64,000 bases of DNA. Source: Paenarthrobacter ilicis (GTDB lineage: Bacteria > Actinomycetota > Actinomycetes > Actinomycetales > Micrococcaceae). The notes beneath the pieces were generated by a model. It did no database searches and was not told the DNA's origin. It was given only the letters and a program-made list of their open reading frames with translations. The position numbers and the translations under genes are program-made. This document shows positions 33,311 through 42,274 of the stretch, piece by piece. The stretch spans positions 3,906,001-3,970,000 of the forward strand of contig NZ_JAFBCD010000001.1 of NCBI RefSeq assembly GCF_016907545.1, in the 5' to 3' direction. The stretch's first letter is position 1; each line of letters starts with the position of its first letter.

Positions 33311-33460
33311 ATCGTTCCCTCCTTTCCCGTACCTAATATGCCTGACTCCTCGTGGCCGGTGCTGCGCTGAGCCTGAGAAGCCCATTTTGGCAGGTTGGGG
33401 ATGGATGCCATACTGGTCTGTCGTTTAGATGTCAGTGCCGAATCCTTGGGGGAAATGGGC

Positions 33461-33835
33461 ATGAAAAGCAAGCTTCTGTTATCGATACTCGTCGCAGTGT
33501 CCCTTGTTGGGATGGGAAGTATCGCTTCGTGCGCGGCCGCCAACGATTCCGTAGAGCCAGCCAAGGTAGTTGAACACGTGGACGCAGTCCCAGCCGACAG
33601 CGGCCCCTCCACACCAGTGACTGGCGAGAAACGCCTTCCTGCTGATCATCCAGAGTGCTTTAACACCAAGAAGCTCAATGACCCGAACGACTTCTGCTAC
33701 CAAACGATCGGCGAATGGAACAGCACCGCCTCCACGGACGGAGAAGTCCGTGAGCTCGTCAGTATCGAGCAGATGAAGGCTATAGGGGCAACGACCGCTG
33801 AAATCCAGCGGTACTACCCCGAATACACTCCTTAG
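33461..33835 (+). CDS. Small lipoprotein
   Basis: The 124-residue protein has a lipoprotein signal ending in SIASCAAAN. The mature domain has two cysteines (PECFNTKK, DFCYQTIG) and a short acidic/aromatic C-terminal region. GGGGG lies eight bases ahead of the ATG at 33461. It precedes the DUF1648 gene by 14 bases on the same strand. Function unknown. Confidence 0.5.
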   Translation: MKSKLLLSILVAVSLVGMGSIASCAAANDSVEPAKVVEHVDAVPADSGPSTPVTGEKRLPADHPECFNTKKLNDPNDFCYQTIGEWNSTASTDGEVRELVSIEQMKAIGATTAEIQRYYPEYTP

Positions 33836-33849
33836 CGCTTGCGCCAACA

Positions 33850-34614
33850 ATGACCCGCTTCCACAACACTGTCTCTCATAAAATCCCGCCCCGCCGCGGC
33901 CGCGGACCGATTTGGCTGCTACACCTGATCGCAGCCCTGATTCTGGGCGCCTGCTTCCTCTACGGGGCCACCGTCTACGACTCGCTTCCGCGCAGCGTTC
34001 CGTCTCACTGGGGAGCAGGCGGACGCCCCGACGCCTGGTCACCGAAGACCTTCAGCTCCGTGTTTTCCCCCCTGATGGTCAGCGCAGCAATCAATGTTCT
34101 GCTTCTTTTGGTTTCAGCAGCCGTGCCTGCCATGGTCCCCCCGAACAAGGACGCCACCGATTGGAGCCTCTACGGCAGGGAAGGAATGATCCGCGGCACC
34201 ATCGCCGCACTAGGCGGGACATCGATACTGACGGCAATCATGATCGGCTACCTATGCGTCGCAGGATGGACGAATCCGGAACATGTCCCGTTATGGCCAG
34301 CGGTAATGACAACCGCTTTGATCTTCGCCCTTATACCGGTTGCTTTCACGGCCGCTTCCCGATGGTCCCGCAGGACGGCGCTGCGCCGGGGAATCACCCC
34401 AACAGCGGCAGAACAAGAAGAAGAGAAGCTGTGGATCGCAGGGTTCCTCTACAACAACCCCGACGATCCGGACATTTGGGTAGCCAAACGCACCGGAACA
34501 GGAACCGGCTTCACACTGAACATCGGCAACACCAAAGGACGAACCGCCACCATCATCTTCCTGGCAGTGTTCGTCGCCCTGCCTCTCATCTTCGGCCTTA
34601 TCTCAGCACTCTGA
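33850..34614 (+). CDS. DUF1648/DUF5808-type membrane protein
   Basis: The 254-residue membrane protein has about six helices. The first, with PSHWGAGGRPDAWSPK, matches DUF1648, found in SdpI-like immunity proteins and related families. The loop region near residues 180-215, KLWIAGFLYNNPDDPDIWV, matches a DUF5808-type segment often fused to it. It may be linked to toxin-immunity or membrane sensing, but that is an inference from relatives. It lies directly after the small lipoprotein. Confidence 0.7.
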   Translation: MTRFHNTVSHKIPPRRGRGPIWLLHLIAALILGACFLYGATVYDSLPRSVPSHWGAGGRPDAWSPKTFSSVFSPLMVSAAINVLLLLVSAAVPAMVPPNKDATDWSLYGREGMIRGTIAALGGTSILTAIMIGYLCVAGWTNPEHVPLWPAVMTTALIFALIPVAFTAASRWSRRTALRRGITPTAAEQEEEKLWIAGFLYNNPDDPDIWVAKRTGTGTGFTLNIGNTKGRTATIIFLAVFVALPLIFGLISAL

Positions 34615-34706
34615 GACGCCTGGCCATCGCGAGGCGGCAGCGGGTACTGCGGAGCTGCGCACATTCACTGCACTTGGAACCATTGAGCGCAGTATGAGAA
34701 CAATCC

Positions 34707-35726
34707 TCAACCCCGCCCCGTATGCTTCGCCAGGAAATCGAGCGTCTTGGCCCGCGCCTCCTGAGCCTCGGCAAAGTTCAAATGGAACTGGTACTCGTGA
34801 GGCAACGATGGCTCGTGGTCTGCGGGCCAGAACAGCTCCGTCACCTGAACGCCGGACTCCTTCAGGCGGTTGCTGTAGGGCACCGACTGCAACCAGGTCA
34901 GCCCATCCCCGTTGCCGCCAGTGATGAAGGTGGGCGGAAGGTCGGAGGTCACAAAGTCGATGGTGGACATGGTGGCCCCCGCATACGTGGCGGACCAGTC
35001 CTTGGTGCCGGTGTAGGCCCACAGGGAGGTTTTGAATCCCCACTCCACTATGCCGCTCAGATCCGCCATGGCGCGCAGGTCATACACACCGCAATTCAGA
35101 ATGGTGCCGGCCACATCGGATTTCTGCAGCGCCGGTTGAATCCCCATCAGGTTGGCATAGCTGGGATTCACGGTGAGGGTTGTCATCTGGCTGGCCAACT
35201 GGGCACCCGCGGAATCACCCGCAAGGACAATCCGGGTGGCGTCCACGTTCAGCTCGGCCGCATTCGCCTTGATGTATGCAAGGGCGTCGTTGATGTCCCT
35301 CACGGCGGTGGGATACGTGGCCTCGGGCGCAATGGGGTAGCTCATGCCGATGGTGGTGTACCCCTCGGCGGCGAGAATCCTGAGGTACGGCTCCACGTCA
35401 CGCTGGGCCCCTGAAATCCAGGCACCGCCGTGGATCCACACCACCGTGGGCAAGGGAGCTGTGGTCCCGGCCGGAGAAAAGACGTCAAAAGTGGAACCGG
35501 GTTTGTACACCACGCCTTCCCTGGTTTGCAGCGGAGTTTCCGGCACATACGGGGTCATCTCGTCGATGGTGGCCTGTGCGCCGCGTTCAAAGACACTGCG
35601 GATCAGCAAGGCCGATGGCCACGGGGTGGCGGAAAGGGCCAGGAGGACCAGCAATACCAGGAGGATAGCCACTTCCAGTTTCTTCAGGCGGTACGAACGT
35701 CTGCGGACTGATGTGACCGGCTCCAT
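34707..35726 (-). CDS. Membrane-anchored esterase/lipase-like alpha/beta hydrolase
   Basis: The 339-residue protein has an N-terminal membrane segment (about residues 15-37) and a hydrolase domain of the BD-FAE/lipase type. It has the oxyanion motif VVWIHGGAWISG, the nucleophile elbow LAGDSAGAQLA, an aspartate near FITGGNGDGLTW and a histidine in PADHEPSLPHEYQFHLNF. It probably acts outside the membrane on an ester substrate. Substrate unknown. Confidence 0.82.
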   Translation of the reverse strand: MEPVTSVRRRSYRLKKLEVAILLVLLVLLALSATPWPSALLIRSVFERGAQATIDEMTPYVPETPLQTREGVVYKPGSTFDVFSPAGTTAPLPTVVWIHGGAWISGAQRDVEPYLRILAAEGYTTIGMSYPIAPEATYPTAVRDINDALAYIKANAAELNVDATRIVLAGDSAGAQLASQMTTLTVNPSYANLMGIQPALQKSDVAGTILNCGVYDLRAMADLSGIVEWGFKTSLWAYTGTKDWSATYAGATMSTIDFVTSDLPPTFITGGNGDGLTWLQSVPYSNRLKESGVQVTELFWPADHEPSLPHEYQFHLNFAEAQEARAKTLDFLAKHTGRG

Positions 35727-35815
35727 TGCAACACTCCCCCATTAGGCGCTTTGTGGATCATGCTAAGAGTAGAACAACACGTCAATGCCACCGCCCACTC
35801 GCCGGAAAGTTATCC

Positions 35816-37066
35816 ATGACCAACCACACCATTGCACCGCTGGCCGGCGTCCGCGTCCTTGAGCTGGGCAACTACATCGCGGCGCCCACTGCGGGAAGGC
35901 TGCTGGCAGACTTCGGCGCGGAAGTCATCAAGGTGGAGAGGCCGGGCACCGGCGATGAACTGCGCAACTGGCGCCTGCACAAGGGCACCACGTCCATGCT
36001 GTACCGCACGCTGAACCGCAACAAAAAGTCGGTGGTCCTTGACCTGCGGACGGACGCGGGCAGGCAGGCAGTGTTGGAGCTCGCGGCAAAATCGGACATT
36101 GTCCTGGAAAACTTCCGGCCGGGAACACTGGAAAAGTGGGGTCTTGGCCCCGAGGTCCTCAACGGCGTCAACCCTGACCTTGTCATCACCCGCATTTCCG
36201 CCTTTGGACAGACAGGGCCGCTGTCCCAGCGGCCCGGCTTTGCCGCCGTCGCCGAAGCTTACGGCGGGTTCCGGAACCTGGTGGGCGACCCGGACCGGGC
36301 GCCGGTACGCGTTGGCGTGTCCATCGGCGATTCAATCGCCGGCTTGTACGCCGCCTTTGGTTCGGTCATGAGCCTCTACCAGCGTGAATCACGACGACGG
36401 GACGCGGCTGACGCTGCGCCGCTCACCGAACGCGTCATTGACGTAGCCCTGCACGAGGCGATGTTCTCCATGATGGAATCCCTTGTGCCCGATCATCAGG
36501 CATACGGAGTGGACCGGCAGCGTGTTGGCGGCCGGATGGAGGGCATTGCTCCGTCCAACGCGTATGTCTGCAAGGACGGCTCCAGCATTGTGGTGGCCGG
36601 CAACGGCGACTCCATTTTCCAGCGCTACATGAGGACCATCGGCCGCCCGGACTTGGCGGAAGATCCCGAGTTGCAGAGCAACGCAGGGCGGTGGGCCAAA
36701 CGGGAGGAACTGGATCAGGCAATCGGAGCCTGGACCGCCACCCTTGAGGCACCTGACGCATTGGCCGCCTTGGAAGCGGCTGGCGTACCGGCCGGGCCCA
36801 TCTACACGGCGGCGGACATCAGTAGTGACAGCCAATATGAAGCCAGGAACATGATCCAGAAGTTTGATGTCTCCACTGGCCACGAGATGCTGCAGGACGT
36901 CGGCTTCCCCGGCATAGTGCCCGTGATCGGCGGCCACTCCCTGCCGATCCGGCATCTGGGACCGGACCTCGGCGAACATACCCAGGAGGTGCTGGGCGGC
37001 CTTCTGGGTATGGATGATGACCGAATAGACGCCGCCACGGGCCACGGGGAAGCTGTCCGTCCATGA
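35816..37066 (+). CDS. CaiB/BaiF-type (family III) CoA-transferase
   Basis: The 416-residue enzyme has the family III opening PLAGVRVLELGNYIAAP, then VIKVERPGTGDELRNW and NRNKKSVVLDLRTDAGR, ending in the conserved FRPGTLEKWGLG. The catalytic aspartate of this family lies near VGDPDRAPVRVGVSIGDSIAG. It moves CoA between carboxylic acids. The ATG at 35816 is preceded by GGAAAG. Its stop overlaps the start of the HMG-CoA-lyase-like gene, so the two may act in sequence, for example activating 3-hydroxy-3-methylglutarate or a similar acid. Confidence 0.9.
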   Translation: MTNHTIAPLAGVRVLELGNYIAAPTAGRLLADFGAEVIKVERPGTGDELRNWRLHKGTTSMLYRTLNRNKKSVVLDLRTDAGRQAVLELAAKSDIVLENFRPGTLEKWGLGPEVLNGVNPDLVITRISAFGQTGPLSQRPGFAAVAEAYGGFRNLVGDPDRAPVRVGVSIGDSIAGLYAAFGSVMSLYQRESRRRDAADAAPLTERVIDVALHEAMFSMMESLVPDHQAYGVDRQRVGGRMEGIAPSNAYVCKDGSSIVVAGNGDSIFQRYMRTIGRPDLAEDPELQSNAGRWAKREELDQAIGAWTATLEAPDALAALEAAGVPAGPIYTAADISSDSQYEARNMIQKFDVSTGHEMLQDVGFPGIVPVIGGHSLPIRHLGPDLGEHTQEVLGGLLGMDDDRIDAATGHGEAVRP

Positions 37067-38022
37067 ACCGGTTCCAGAGCCCCCTTGCCGCCACGCTCGG
37101 CAACGCCGTCCTCCGTGATGTCACTCTGCGGGACGGACTCCAGCTCACGGGCAAGCTCCTGCCAACTGCTCAGAAAATCGAGACCGTCCGGGAGCTGCTG
37201 CGCCTTGGTGTTCCGGCAATCGAGCTCGGTTCCATGGCGCGGGCGGACCTGGTGCCCACCATGGCCAATACGCTGGAAGTGGTGGCGGCTCTGACGCCCG
37301 GGGAACTGGAAAAGTGCTGGATCTGGGTTGCGACGCCAGGGCATGTAGCCAAGGCAGCAGCAGCCGGAGCCCGTAACTTCCAGTACTGCCTGTCCGCTTC
37401 GGACTCCCACAACCTGGCCAACATCGGCCGGACCACGGAGCAGAGCCTTGCCGTGCTGCCTGAAGCTGTGCAGTACGCGCGTGCAGTGGATGGCCGGATA
37501 CAGCTCTGCATCGCCACGTCCTTCACCTGCCCTTTTGAGGGGTACGTACCGGAAGATCGCGTCCTGGCCATAGCGAACGATCCCCGCGCAGAAGGCACCG
37601 CGGACATCGTCATCTGCGATACCTTGGGCCAGGCCATTCCAGCCCAGGTTTCCCGGCTCATTGCCCGGGTGCGGGAGGAAAGCCCTGCACGCCGCATCGT
37701 GTACCACGGCCATGACACTTGGGGTTTGGGCGTAGCCAACACGCTGGCGGCCATCCAGGCGGGGGCCTCCATGGTGGACGGAGCTTTGGGCGGGCTGGGC
37801 GGATGTCCGTTCGCACCCGGGGCCAGCGGAAACACCTCCAGCGAGGACATTCTTTTCGCCACACGTCCTGGTTGGCTGACTCCGGAGGTACTCGGAGAAC
37901 TGGTGGCCCTGTCCGCAAAGCTTCTGGAAGAGCTGGGCGAGCCCAACCGCTCCAAAGCGGCCCAAGGCACGCGTTCCAACGCCCAGGCTTTCGACTGGGT
38001 GACCAGCGCGCCGTTCAGCTGA
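37063..38022 (+). CDS. HMG-CoA lyase-like enzyme (HMGL/DRE-TIM family)
   Basis: The 319-residue protein has the DRE-TIM metallolyase opening VTLRDGLQ, the strand 7-8 metal motif YHGHDTWGLGVANT and the cysteine loop GALGGLGGCPFAPGASGN that is diagnostic of 3-hydroxy-3-methylglutaryl-CoA lyases. It would cleave HMG-CoA to acetyl-CoA and acetoacetate, or act on a close analogue. It is coupled to the CoA-transferase gene by a four-base overlap, giving a likely two-step activation-cleavage unit. Confidence 0.9.
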   Translation: MNRFQSPLAATLGNAVLRDVTLRDGLQLTGKLLPTAQKIETVRELLRLGVPAIELGSMARADLVPTMANTLEVVAALTPGELEKCWIWVATPGHVAKAAAAGARNFQYCLSASDSHNLANIGRTTEQSLAVLPEAVQYARAVDGRIQLCIATSFTCPFEGYVPEDRVLAIANDPRAEGTADIVICDTLGQAIPAQVSRLIARVREESPARRIVYHGHDTWGLGVANTLAAIQAGASMVDGALGGLGGCPFAPGASGNTSSEDILFATRPGWLTPEVLGELVALSAKLLEELGEPNRSKAAQGTRSNAQAFDWVTSAPFS

Positions 38023-38464
38023 GGCGGCCGGCCCCACCTGCTGCCATCAATTTCAGGCGTCGAAGTGTTTCCCGGTTGCGGATACCGATGGTGGGATCGC
38101 GCAGCACCTTGGGAATCATCTTGCCGGGGCCGCGGACAGCGTCCTCGGCGATGGACACCCTGCATCGCCCCTCCCCCAGTTCTTCAAGGGTGATCAGGAC
38201 CTTGGCCTCACCCATCGGCCAGCCGCGGGCCAGGAGCTCGATCATCCGCCCGGGCTCGGAGCTGGTCACGCTGCTGCTGTCATCGATCAGGAACGGCCAG
38301 GTTCCTACTGAATGGTGCAGTTTTGCTCCGGCGCGCGGCCAGGCATCATCGACGGCGCGGATCCTGGAGGCACCCACTACCCACCCCGAGTAGAGCCAGC
38401 CGTCGGCAATGACTTTCCAGACGCTGGCTGCGGGTGAGTCGAATACGTCGGTCACTGTAGACAT
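38015..38464 (-). CDS. SRPBCC (polyketide cyclase/START-like) protein
   Basis: The 149-residue protein has the SRPBCC pattern: an N-terminal strand TDVFDSPAASVWKVIADGWL, a beta sheet with SIAEDAVRGPG, and an approximately 20-residue C-terminal helix. These small proteins bind a hydrophobic ligand. I chose ATG 38464, with AAAGG upstream. It overlaps the convergent lyase gene by eight bases. No enzymatic motif is visible. Confidence 0.72.
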   Translation of the reverse strand: MSTVTDVFDSPAASVWKVIADGWLYSGWVVGASRIRAVDDAWPRAGAKLHHSVGTWPFLIDDSSSVTSSEPGRMIELLARGWPMGEAKVLITLEELGEGRCRVSIAEDAVRGPGKMIPKVLRDPTIGIRNRETLRRLKLMAAGGAGRLS

Positions 38465-38589
38465 CCGGAACCTTTCTGCGCACCTCTGGGACTGGTTCAT
38501 CGCCCCAAGCTAAGCATGCTTACTGTTCTGCCGCCAGCCCTCCGCCCGGAAAGGGTGCCCTCCCGGAAAGCACGTCCTACACTGTCACC

Positions 38590-39474
38590 ATGCGCGGCAA
38601 GCTGACGGCCGGTCCCGGAGCCATGGTGGCTGCGTGCTTACTGCTGTCTGCCTGCAGCCCTGCACCACAAGCGCCGGCCCCTTCCGCCCCGGAACCGGGT
38701 GTGAGCGTTGAAGTCAACCAATCACGGGATCAGTACGGCAAACAGGCCATCCAGCTCCAACTCACCAACACCACCAAGGAACCGCTCCACGTAGCTGGCA
38801 TCAGGCTGAGCTCCCCACTGTTCGAAGACAGTATCCAGTGGGCTGCCGCGTCCGGAGACCTGGAACTGCCACCCGGACAACCAAAGAGCCTCCCCGCGCC
38901 TCTGCCCGCCGCGCGCTGCGACACGTCGTCGGCTTCCACTCCCACCGCCACAGTTACCTTCACCGGCAACACGACACCGGGCGCTGAAAAGCCCGCCGAT
39001 GAAACGGTGGACGCCACCGATCCCTTCGGCGTCCTGACCCGGAACGCCGGCGAGCTGTGCCTCGCAACTGATGCCGCCGCCGTCGCGGGCTTTGCCCTTG
39101 CCCCCTCACTGGAGGTGGCCGCGGACGGAGCCACCGCCGTCGTACGCCTCCTTATCAAGCCCAACGACGACGGCGGGTCGGCCAGGTCGCTGACGGTGGA
39201 AAGCATCGATGGCACCACCTTGCTGGCCGAAGCGACAACCCACCCCTGGCCGCGGAACCTGGAGGTCAAGCAAGGACAGGCGCCCCTTGGGGTGCCGTTG
39301 GGGATACGGCCCGCCCGTTGCGATCCGCACGCTGTGGCAGAAGACAAAGTAGGCACCTTGATTCCTTTGCACATCAAGGTTGGTGATCACCAAGGGCTGC
39401 TCAAGATCGCGGCGTCGACGGAGCTCCGCAGCAGCATCTACGACTTTGTCACGGCAGCGTGCGCCCAAGGCTGA
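38590..39474 (+). CDS. Lipoprotein of unknown function
   Basis: The 294-residue lipoprotein has lipobox LLSACSPAP, then a Pro/Ala linker. Two beta-rich regions follow, one containing ITLSV-like strands with a cysteine pair (AARCDTSS and GELCLATD). It lies five bases upstream of the convergent GAF-ANTAR gene. I see no family motif. Confidence 0.5.
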   Translation: MRGKLTAGPGAMVAACLLLSACSPAPQAPAPSAPEPGVSVEVNQSRDQYGKQAIQLQLTNTTKEPLHVAGIRLSSPLFEDSIQWAAASGDLELPPGQPKSLPAPLPAARCDTSSASTPTATVTFTGNTTPGAEKPADETVDATDPFGVLTRNAGELCLATDAAAVAGFALAPSLEVAADGATAVVRLLIKPNDDGGSARSLTVESIDGTTLLAEATTHPWPRNLEVKQGQAPLGVPLGIRPARCDPHAVAEDKVGTLIPLHIKVGDHQGLLKIAASTELRSSIYDFVTAACAQG

Positions 39475-39479
39475 CCACG

Positions 39480-40217
39480 TCAGTCGTCGAAATGCGCCGC
39501 TACACCAGGTTTCCCGGAAACCCGGTTAACCACATCTTGTGCCACTGCATGGAGCTTTTGGTTCCGGTCACTGGAGGCCCTGCGAAGGACATCAAAGGCC
39601 TCCTCATGCGAGCACCGGTTTTGCGCCATGATCATGCCGCACGCCAGGTCGATGACCGTCCTGTTGGTCATTGCAGCCTTCAGGTCATCGCCGCGCTGAT
39701 CCGCCGCAGCGATCCTGATGGCCAAGCGCATGGCCTTGCTGGCCATCGCTACAAAGAGCACGGCATCGGCCACGGTACGTTCAGTGAAGAGTCCGGGCGC
39801 CGGGGCAAAAAAGTTGAGCACAGCTGCTGAATCTTCCCCAAGATCCATGGGCACGCCCAACGCGCTCTTGATGTTCGCCGCGTCAAGGGCACGCTGGTAT
39901 TCGGGCCACCGCGGATCCGAATCAACATCGCCAAGAAGAACCGGCATGCCGGCATCCAAGGCGTCCACGCACGGCCCCGAGCCCAAAGACTGCTCAATGC
40001 GGTCCAGGGTGACGGCCCGGCTGCTGCTGCCACCAATAGTGGCTGTGCGCTTGCGGCGGCGCAGGGTCACCGCGCATTCAATGTGGGCGTTGCACGCCCT
40101 GGTCATCATGGCTGCAGCGAAACCGGTGAGTCCTTCCAGAAAGGCGTGGACATCTTCCGTGCCCGCAATGATGTCCACCAGTTGCTCGAAGTCTTCTGCC
40201 CAACCTTCACCATCCAT
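39480..40217 (-). CDS. GAF-ANTAR domain RNA-binding regulator
   Basis: The 245-residue protein has an N-terminal GAF-like domain (residues about 5-160) and a C-terminal ANTAR domain: RTVIDLACGMIMAQNRCSHE with the downstream FDVLRRASSDRNQKLHAVA. ANTAR domains bind hairpin pairs in mRNA leaders to prevent termination. The GAF half probably senses a small molecule. The ATG at 40217 follows GGTGAGC. No obvious ANTAR hairpin pair is visible in the neighbouring leaders. Confidence 0.88.
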   Translation of the reverse strand: MDGEGWAEDFEQLVDIIAGTEDVHAFLEGLTGFAAAMMTRACNAHIECAVTLRRRKRTATIGGSSSRAVTLDRIEQSLGSGPCVDALDAGMPVLLGDVDSDPRWPEYQRALDAANIKSALGVPMDLGEDSAAVLNFFAPAPGLFTERTVADAVLFVAMASKAMRLAIRIAAADQRGDDLKAAMTNRTVIDLACGMIMAQNRCSHEEAFDVLRRASSDRNQKLHAVAQDVVNRVSGKPGVAAHFDD

Positions 40218-40271
40218 GCTCACCAATTTAGAGAACCCTGATGATCGCCACAACAGTGCCGGACATGGCTC

Positions 40272-41171
40272 CTAGCCGATAGTGGCCAACGCGGACGGGG
40301 CGCTCTCCACCGTGACGGTGACATTTGCCTCCACCGCTTTAACCTCACCATCCATTTGGTAGGGCAACGGTTTCAGCGTGGTGAACTCGTAACGGCTGAC
40401 GCTAGGCTGCTCCCCCAGGCCTTGAGTGGTGGCACGCAATGCCGTCAGCAGCACCCGCCATTTGGGCATGTGGGGGAAGATGATCACCTCGAACTTGCCG
40501 TCATTGGGAATGGGCTCAGCGTCGCTCAAGGTGGCATATTTGGCCATCTCAGGGATGTTTGCGAAGACCAGGCTGTCGAACTTGTGCTTCTTGCCATCGG
40601 GGAGGCGGATACCGAATGGCTCAAACTTGGAGAACGTCTGAATCACCGTCACCATCTCCGTCAAAGCACCTTTGCCGCCCTTCTCCAACTCAGTAGCAAC
40701 CACAGGCGTGAGCCCAAAACCAATGTAGGAGTGGGCATACTCAGCGGCCCCACCCTCCTGCTGGCCGGCGTGGATCCGCAAAAGATCAATGGAGTGGACG
40801 TGCCCTTCGGCAATGGCCTCTTCCAGAGGCTTGGTGGCCATGATCCGGCTGTGGTCATTGGCGTTGCCGGCGGCCCGCACTGCACAAACGGCCTTGGGGT
40901 TTCCTGCCTGCATCACGCCGTTCACAACCTCGTTGTAACCGCCATCTCCGCTCACCGAAACCACCAGGACGTCGCCACCCTTGGCAGCGGCCTCCCTGGC
41001 CAGGTCCACGGCGTGCCCGGCGTGCTCGGTGGGCTGCAGAACGATTTCCGGGTTATAGCTAAGGAGGCTCTTCAACTTGTCATGCAACTGCTGCGCCAAC
41101 TCCGGCGCATCCCCCGTGCTGTTGGGGTTGAAGATGATAACGATCGACTCAAAGGTCCGGGCAGAATCCAT
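40272..41171 (-). CDS. Diacylglycerol kinase-family (YegS-like) protein, divergent
   Basis: The 299-residue protein has the lipid kinase-like N-terminal lobe: SIVIIFNPNSTGD, TEHAGHAVDLAREAA, then VSVSGDGGYNEVVNG, where the family motif is usually GGDGTxNEV. The GTGND-like motif is altered to RAAGNANDHS. Both changes sit at the nucleotide site, so activity is uncertain. The C-terminal lobe has VIIFPHMPKWRVLLT. AGGAG precedes the ATG at 41171; ATG 41189 is possible. It may be a divergent or regulatory lipid kinase. Confidence 0.7.
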   Translation of the reverse strand: MDSARTFESIVIIFNPNSTGDAPELAQQLHDKLKSLLSYNPEIVLQPTEHAGHAVDLAREAAAKGGDVLVVSVSGDGGYNEVVNGVMQAGNPKAVCAVRAAGNANDHSRIMATKPLEEAIAEGHVHSIDLLRIHAGQQEGGAAEYAHSYIGFGLTPVVATELEKGGKGALTEMVTVIQTFSKFEPFGIRLPDGKKHKFDSLVFANIPEMAKYATLSDAEPIPNDGKFEVIIFPHMPKWRVLLTALRATTQGLGEQPSVSRYEFTTLKPLPYQMDGEVKAVEANVTVTVESAPSALATIG

Positions 41172-41360
41172 GACGCTCTCCTGATTCATTGCGAGGTCCC
41201 TTACAGACGGCATTCCCTCGAAGCTCCCATAGTATTCACAAATTCCAGGGGGTTCCGGTGGGACGCGGATCGTGCAAGCATGAAATTGGGTCTTAGGAAA
41301 CGGGACCGAAGCCAATCAGCCTGATGCGGCCGGAGCTGCGTCAGCAGTGGGGGGACGTTC

Positions 41361-41570
41361 ATGGAAGACTCTCGGGAGACTGCCAGGACAATGGTCCTGG
41401 AGCACGACATCGCCATTGAAGACTTGTGGACCTGGTACTGGGCCAACGGTGGAAACGCCAGGCCCTGGGACTTTGACGCCTACCTCTTCGGGATCCAGGA
41501 ACGTGATCCCTTCGACCTGAAAATCCTCGGCTGGGCCATGGAGGACCTGGAAGCCCGCTCCGTGTTGTAG
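41361..41570 (+). CDS. Small conserved-type protein of unknown function
   Basis: The 69-residue protein is rich in aromatic and acidic residues (TWYWANGGNARPWDFDAYLF near residues 24-43). GGGGG lies six bases before its ATG and it is 25 bases before the ABC transporter genes on the same strand. Arthrobacter genomes have similar short proteins as far as I recall, but I cannot name the family. Function unknown. Confidence 0.55.
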   Translation: MEDSRETARTMVLEHDIAIEDLWTWYWANGGNARPWDFDAYLFGIQERDPFDLKILGWAMEDLEARSVL

Positions 41571-41595
41571 CTGCGCCCGACGGTAGGGTTGCAGC

Positions 41596-42273
41596 ATGGG
41601 GACAGTTCTTGACATTGCTGGTCTGAGCGTTGGATACGCCGGCGCGCCGGTCTGCGGCGACGTCAGCGCAGTGGTGAATGCCGGAGAAGTCCTGGGGATC
41701 GTTGGAGTCAACGGAGCCGGCAAATCCACTGTGGCCCGGACCATCGCCGGGCGGCAATCCCCCTTGGCCGGCGAGGTAAAAGTTCACGGACTATTAATCG
41801 ACCCCGACGCCATCGGCTTCCGCCGGGAAGTCTCCGCCGTCTTTGACGAAGACCTCTTTTTCCCGTCCCTGACAGCCCGGGAGCACCTGCTCCTGATCGC
41901 CCGCGGCCATTCCTTGGATCAACCCGAAGAACGGGTGGAACGGGAGCTGGAATTCTTTGGCCTGCTGGGCAGGGCCCATGCGATTCCAGATGCCCTCTCT
42001 TCAGGCCAGAGGCGAAGGCTTCTCCTGGCAGCGGGACTCATCCGCCCGTCGTCGTTGTTGATCCTGGACGAACCGGAGCAGCGGCTGGACCCGCAAATGC
42101 GCAGTGCCGTAGGTGAACGCATCACCGAACACGCCGGAAAGGGTGGGGCGGTGGTTCTGGTGACCCATGATCCGCAGTTGCTGCTGGCCACCGCGTCCAC
42201 GTGCCTGGTGATCGATGAGGAAGTGGCCGCATTCACTCCCCAGCAAGGGGCATCGATCATTGCAGGGGCCTGA
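41596..42273 (+). CDS. ABC transporter ATP-binding protein
   Basis: The 225-residue ATPase has Walker A VGVNGAGKST, the signature LSSGQRRRLLLA, Walker B LLILDEPEQRLDP and the H-loop VTHDPQ. It lacks extra domains. The permease-like DUF6297 gene starts two bases after its stop, so the pair is a two-gene exporter or ABC-2-like system. Substrate unknown. Confidence 0.9.
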   Translation: MGTVLDIAGLSVGYAGAPVCGDVSAVVNAGEVLGIVGVNGAGKSTVARTIAGRQSPLAGEVKVHGLLIDPDAIGFRREVSAVFDEDLFFPSLTAREHLLLIARGHSLDQPEERVERELEFFGLLGRAHAIPDALSSGQRRRLLLAAGLIRPSSLLILDEPEQRLDPQMRSAVGERITEHAGKGGAVVLVTHDPQLLLATASTCLVIDEEVAAFTPQQGASIIAGA

Positions 42274-42274
42274 G

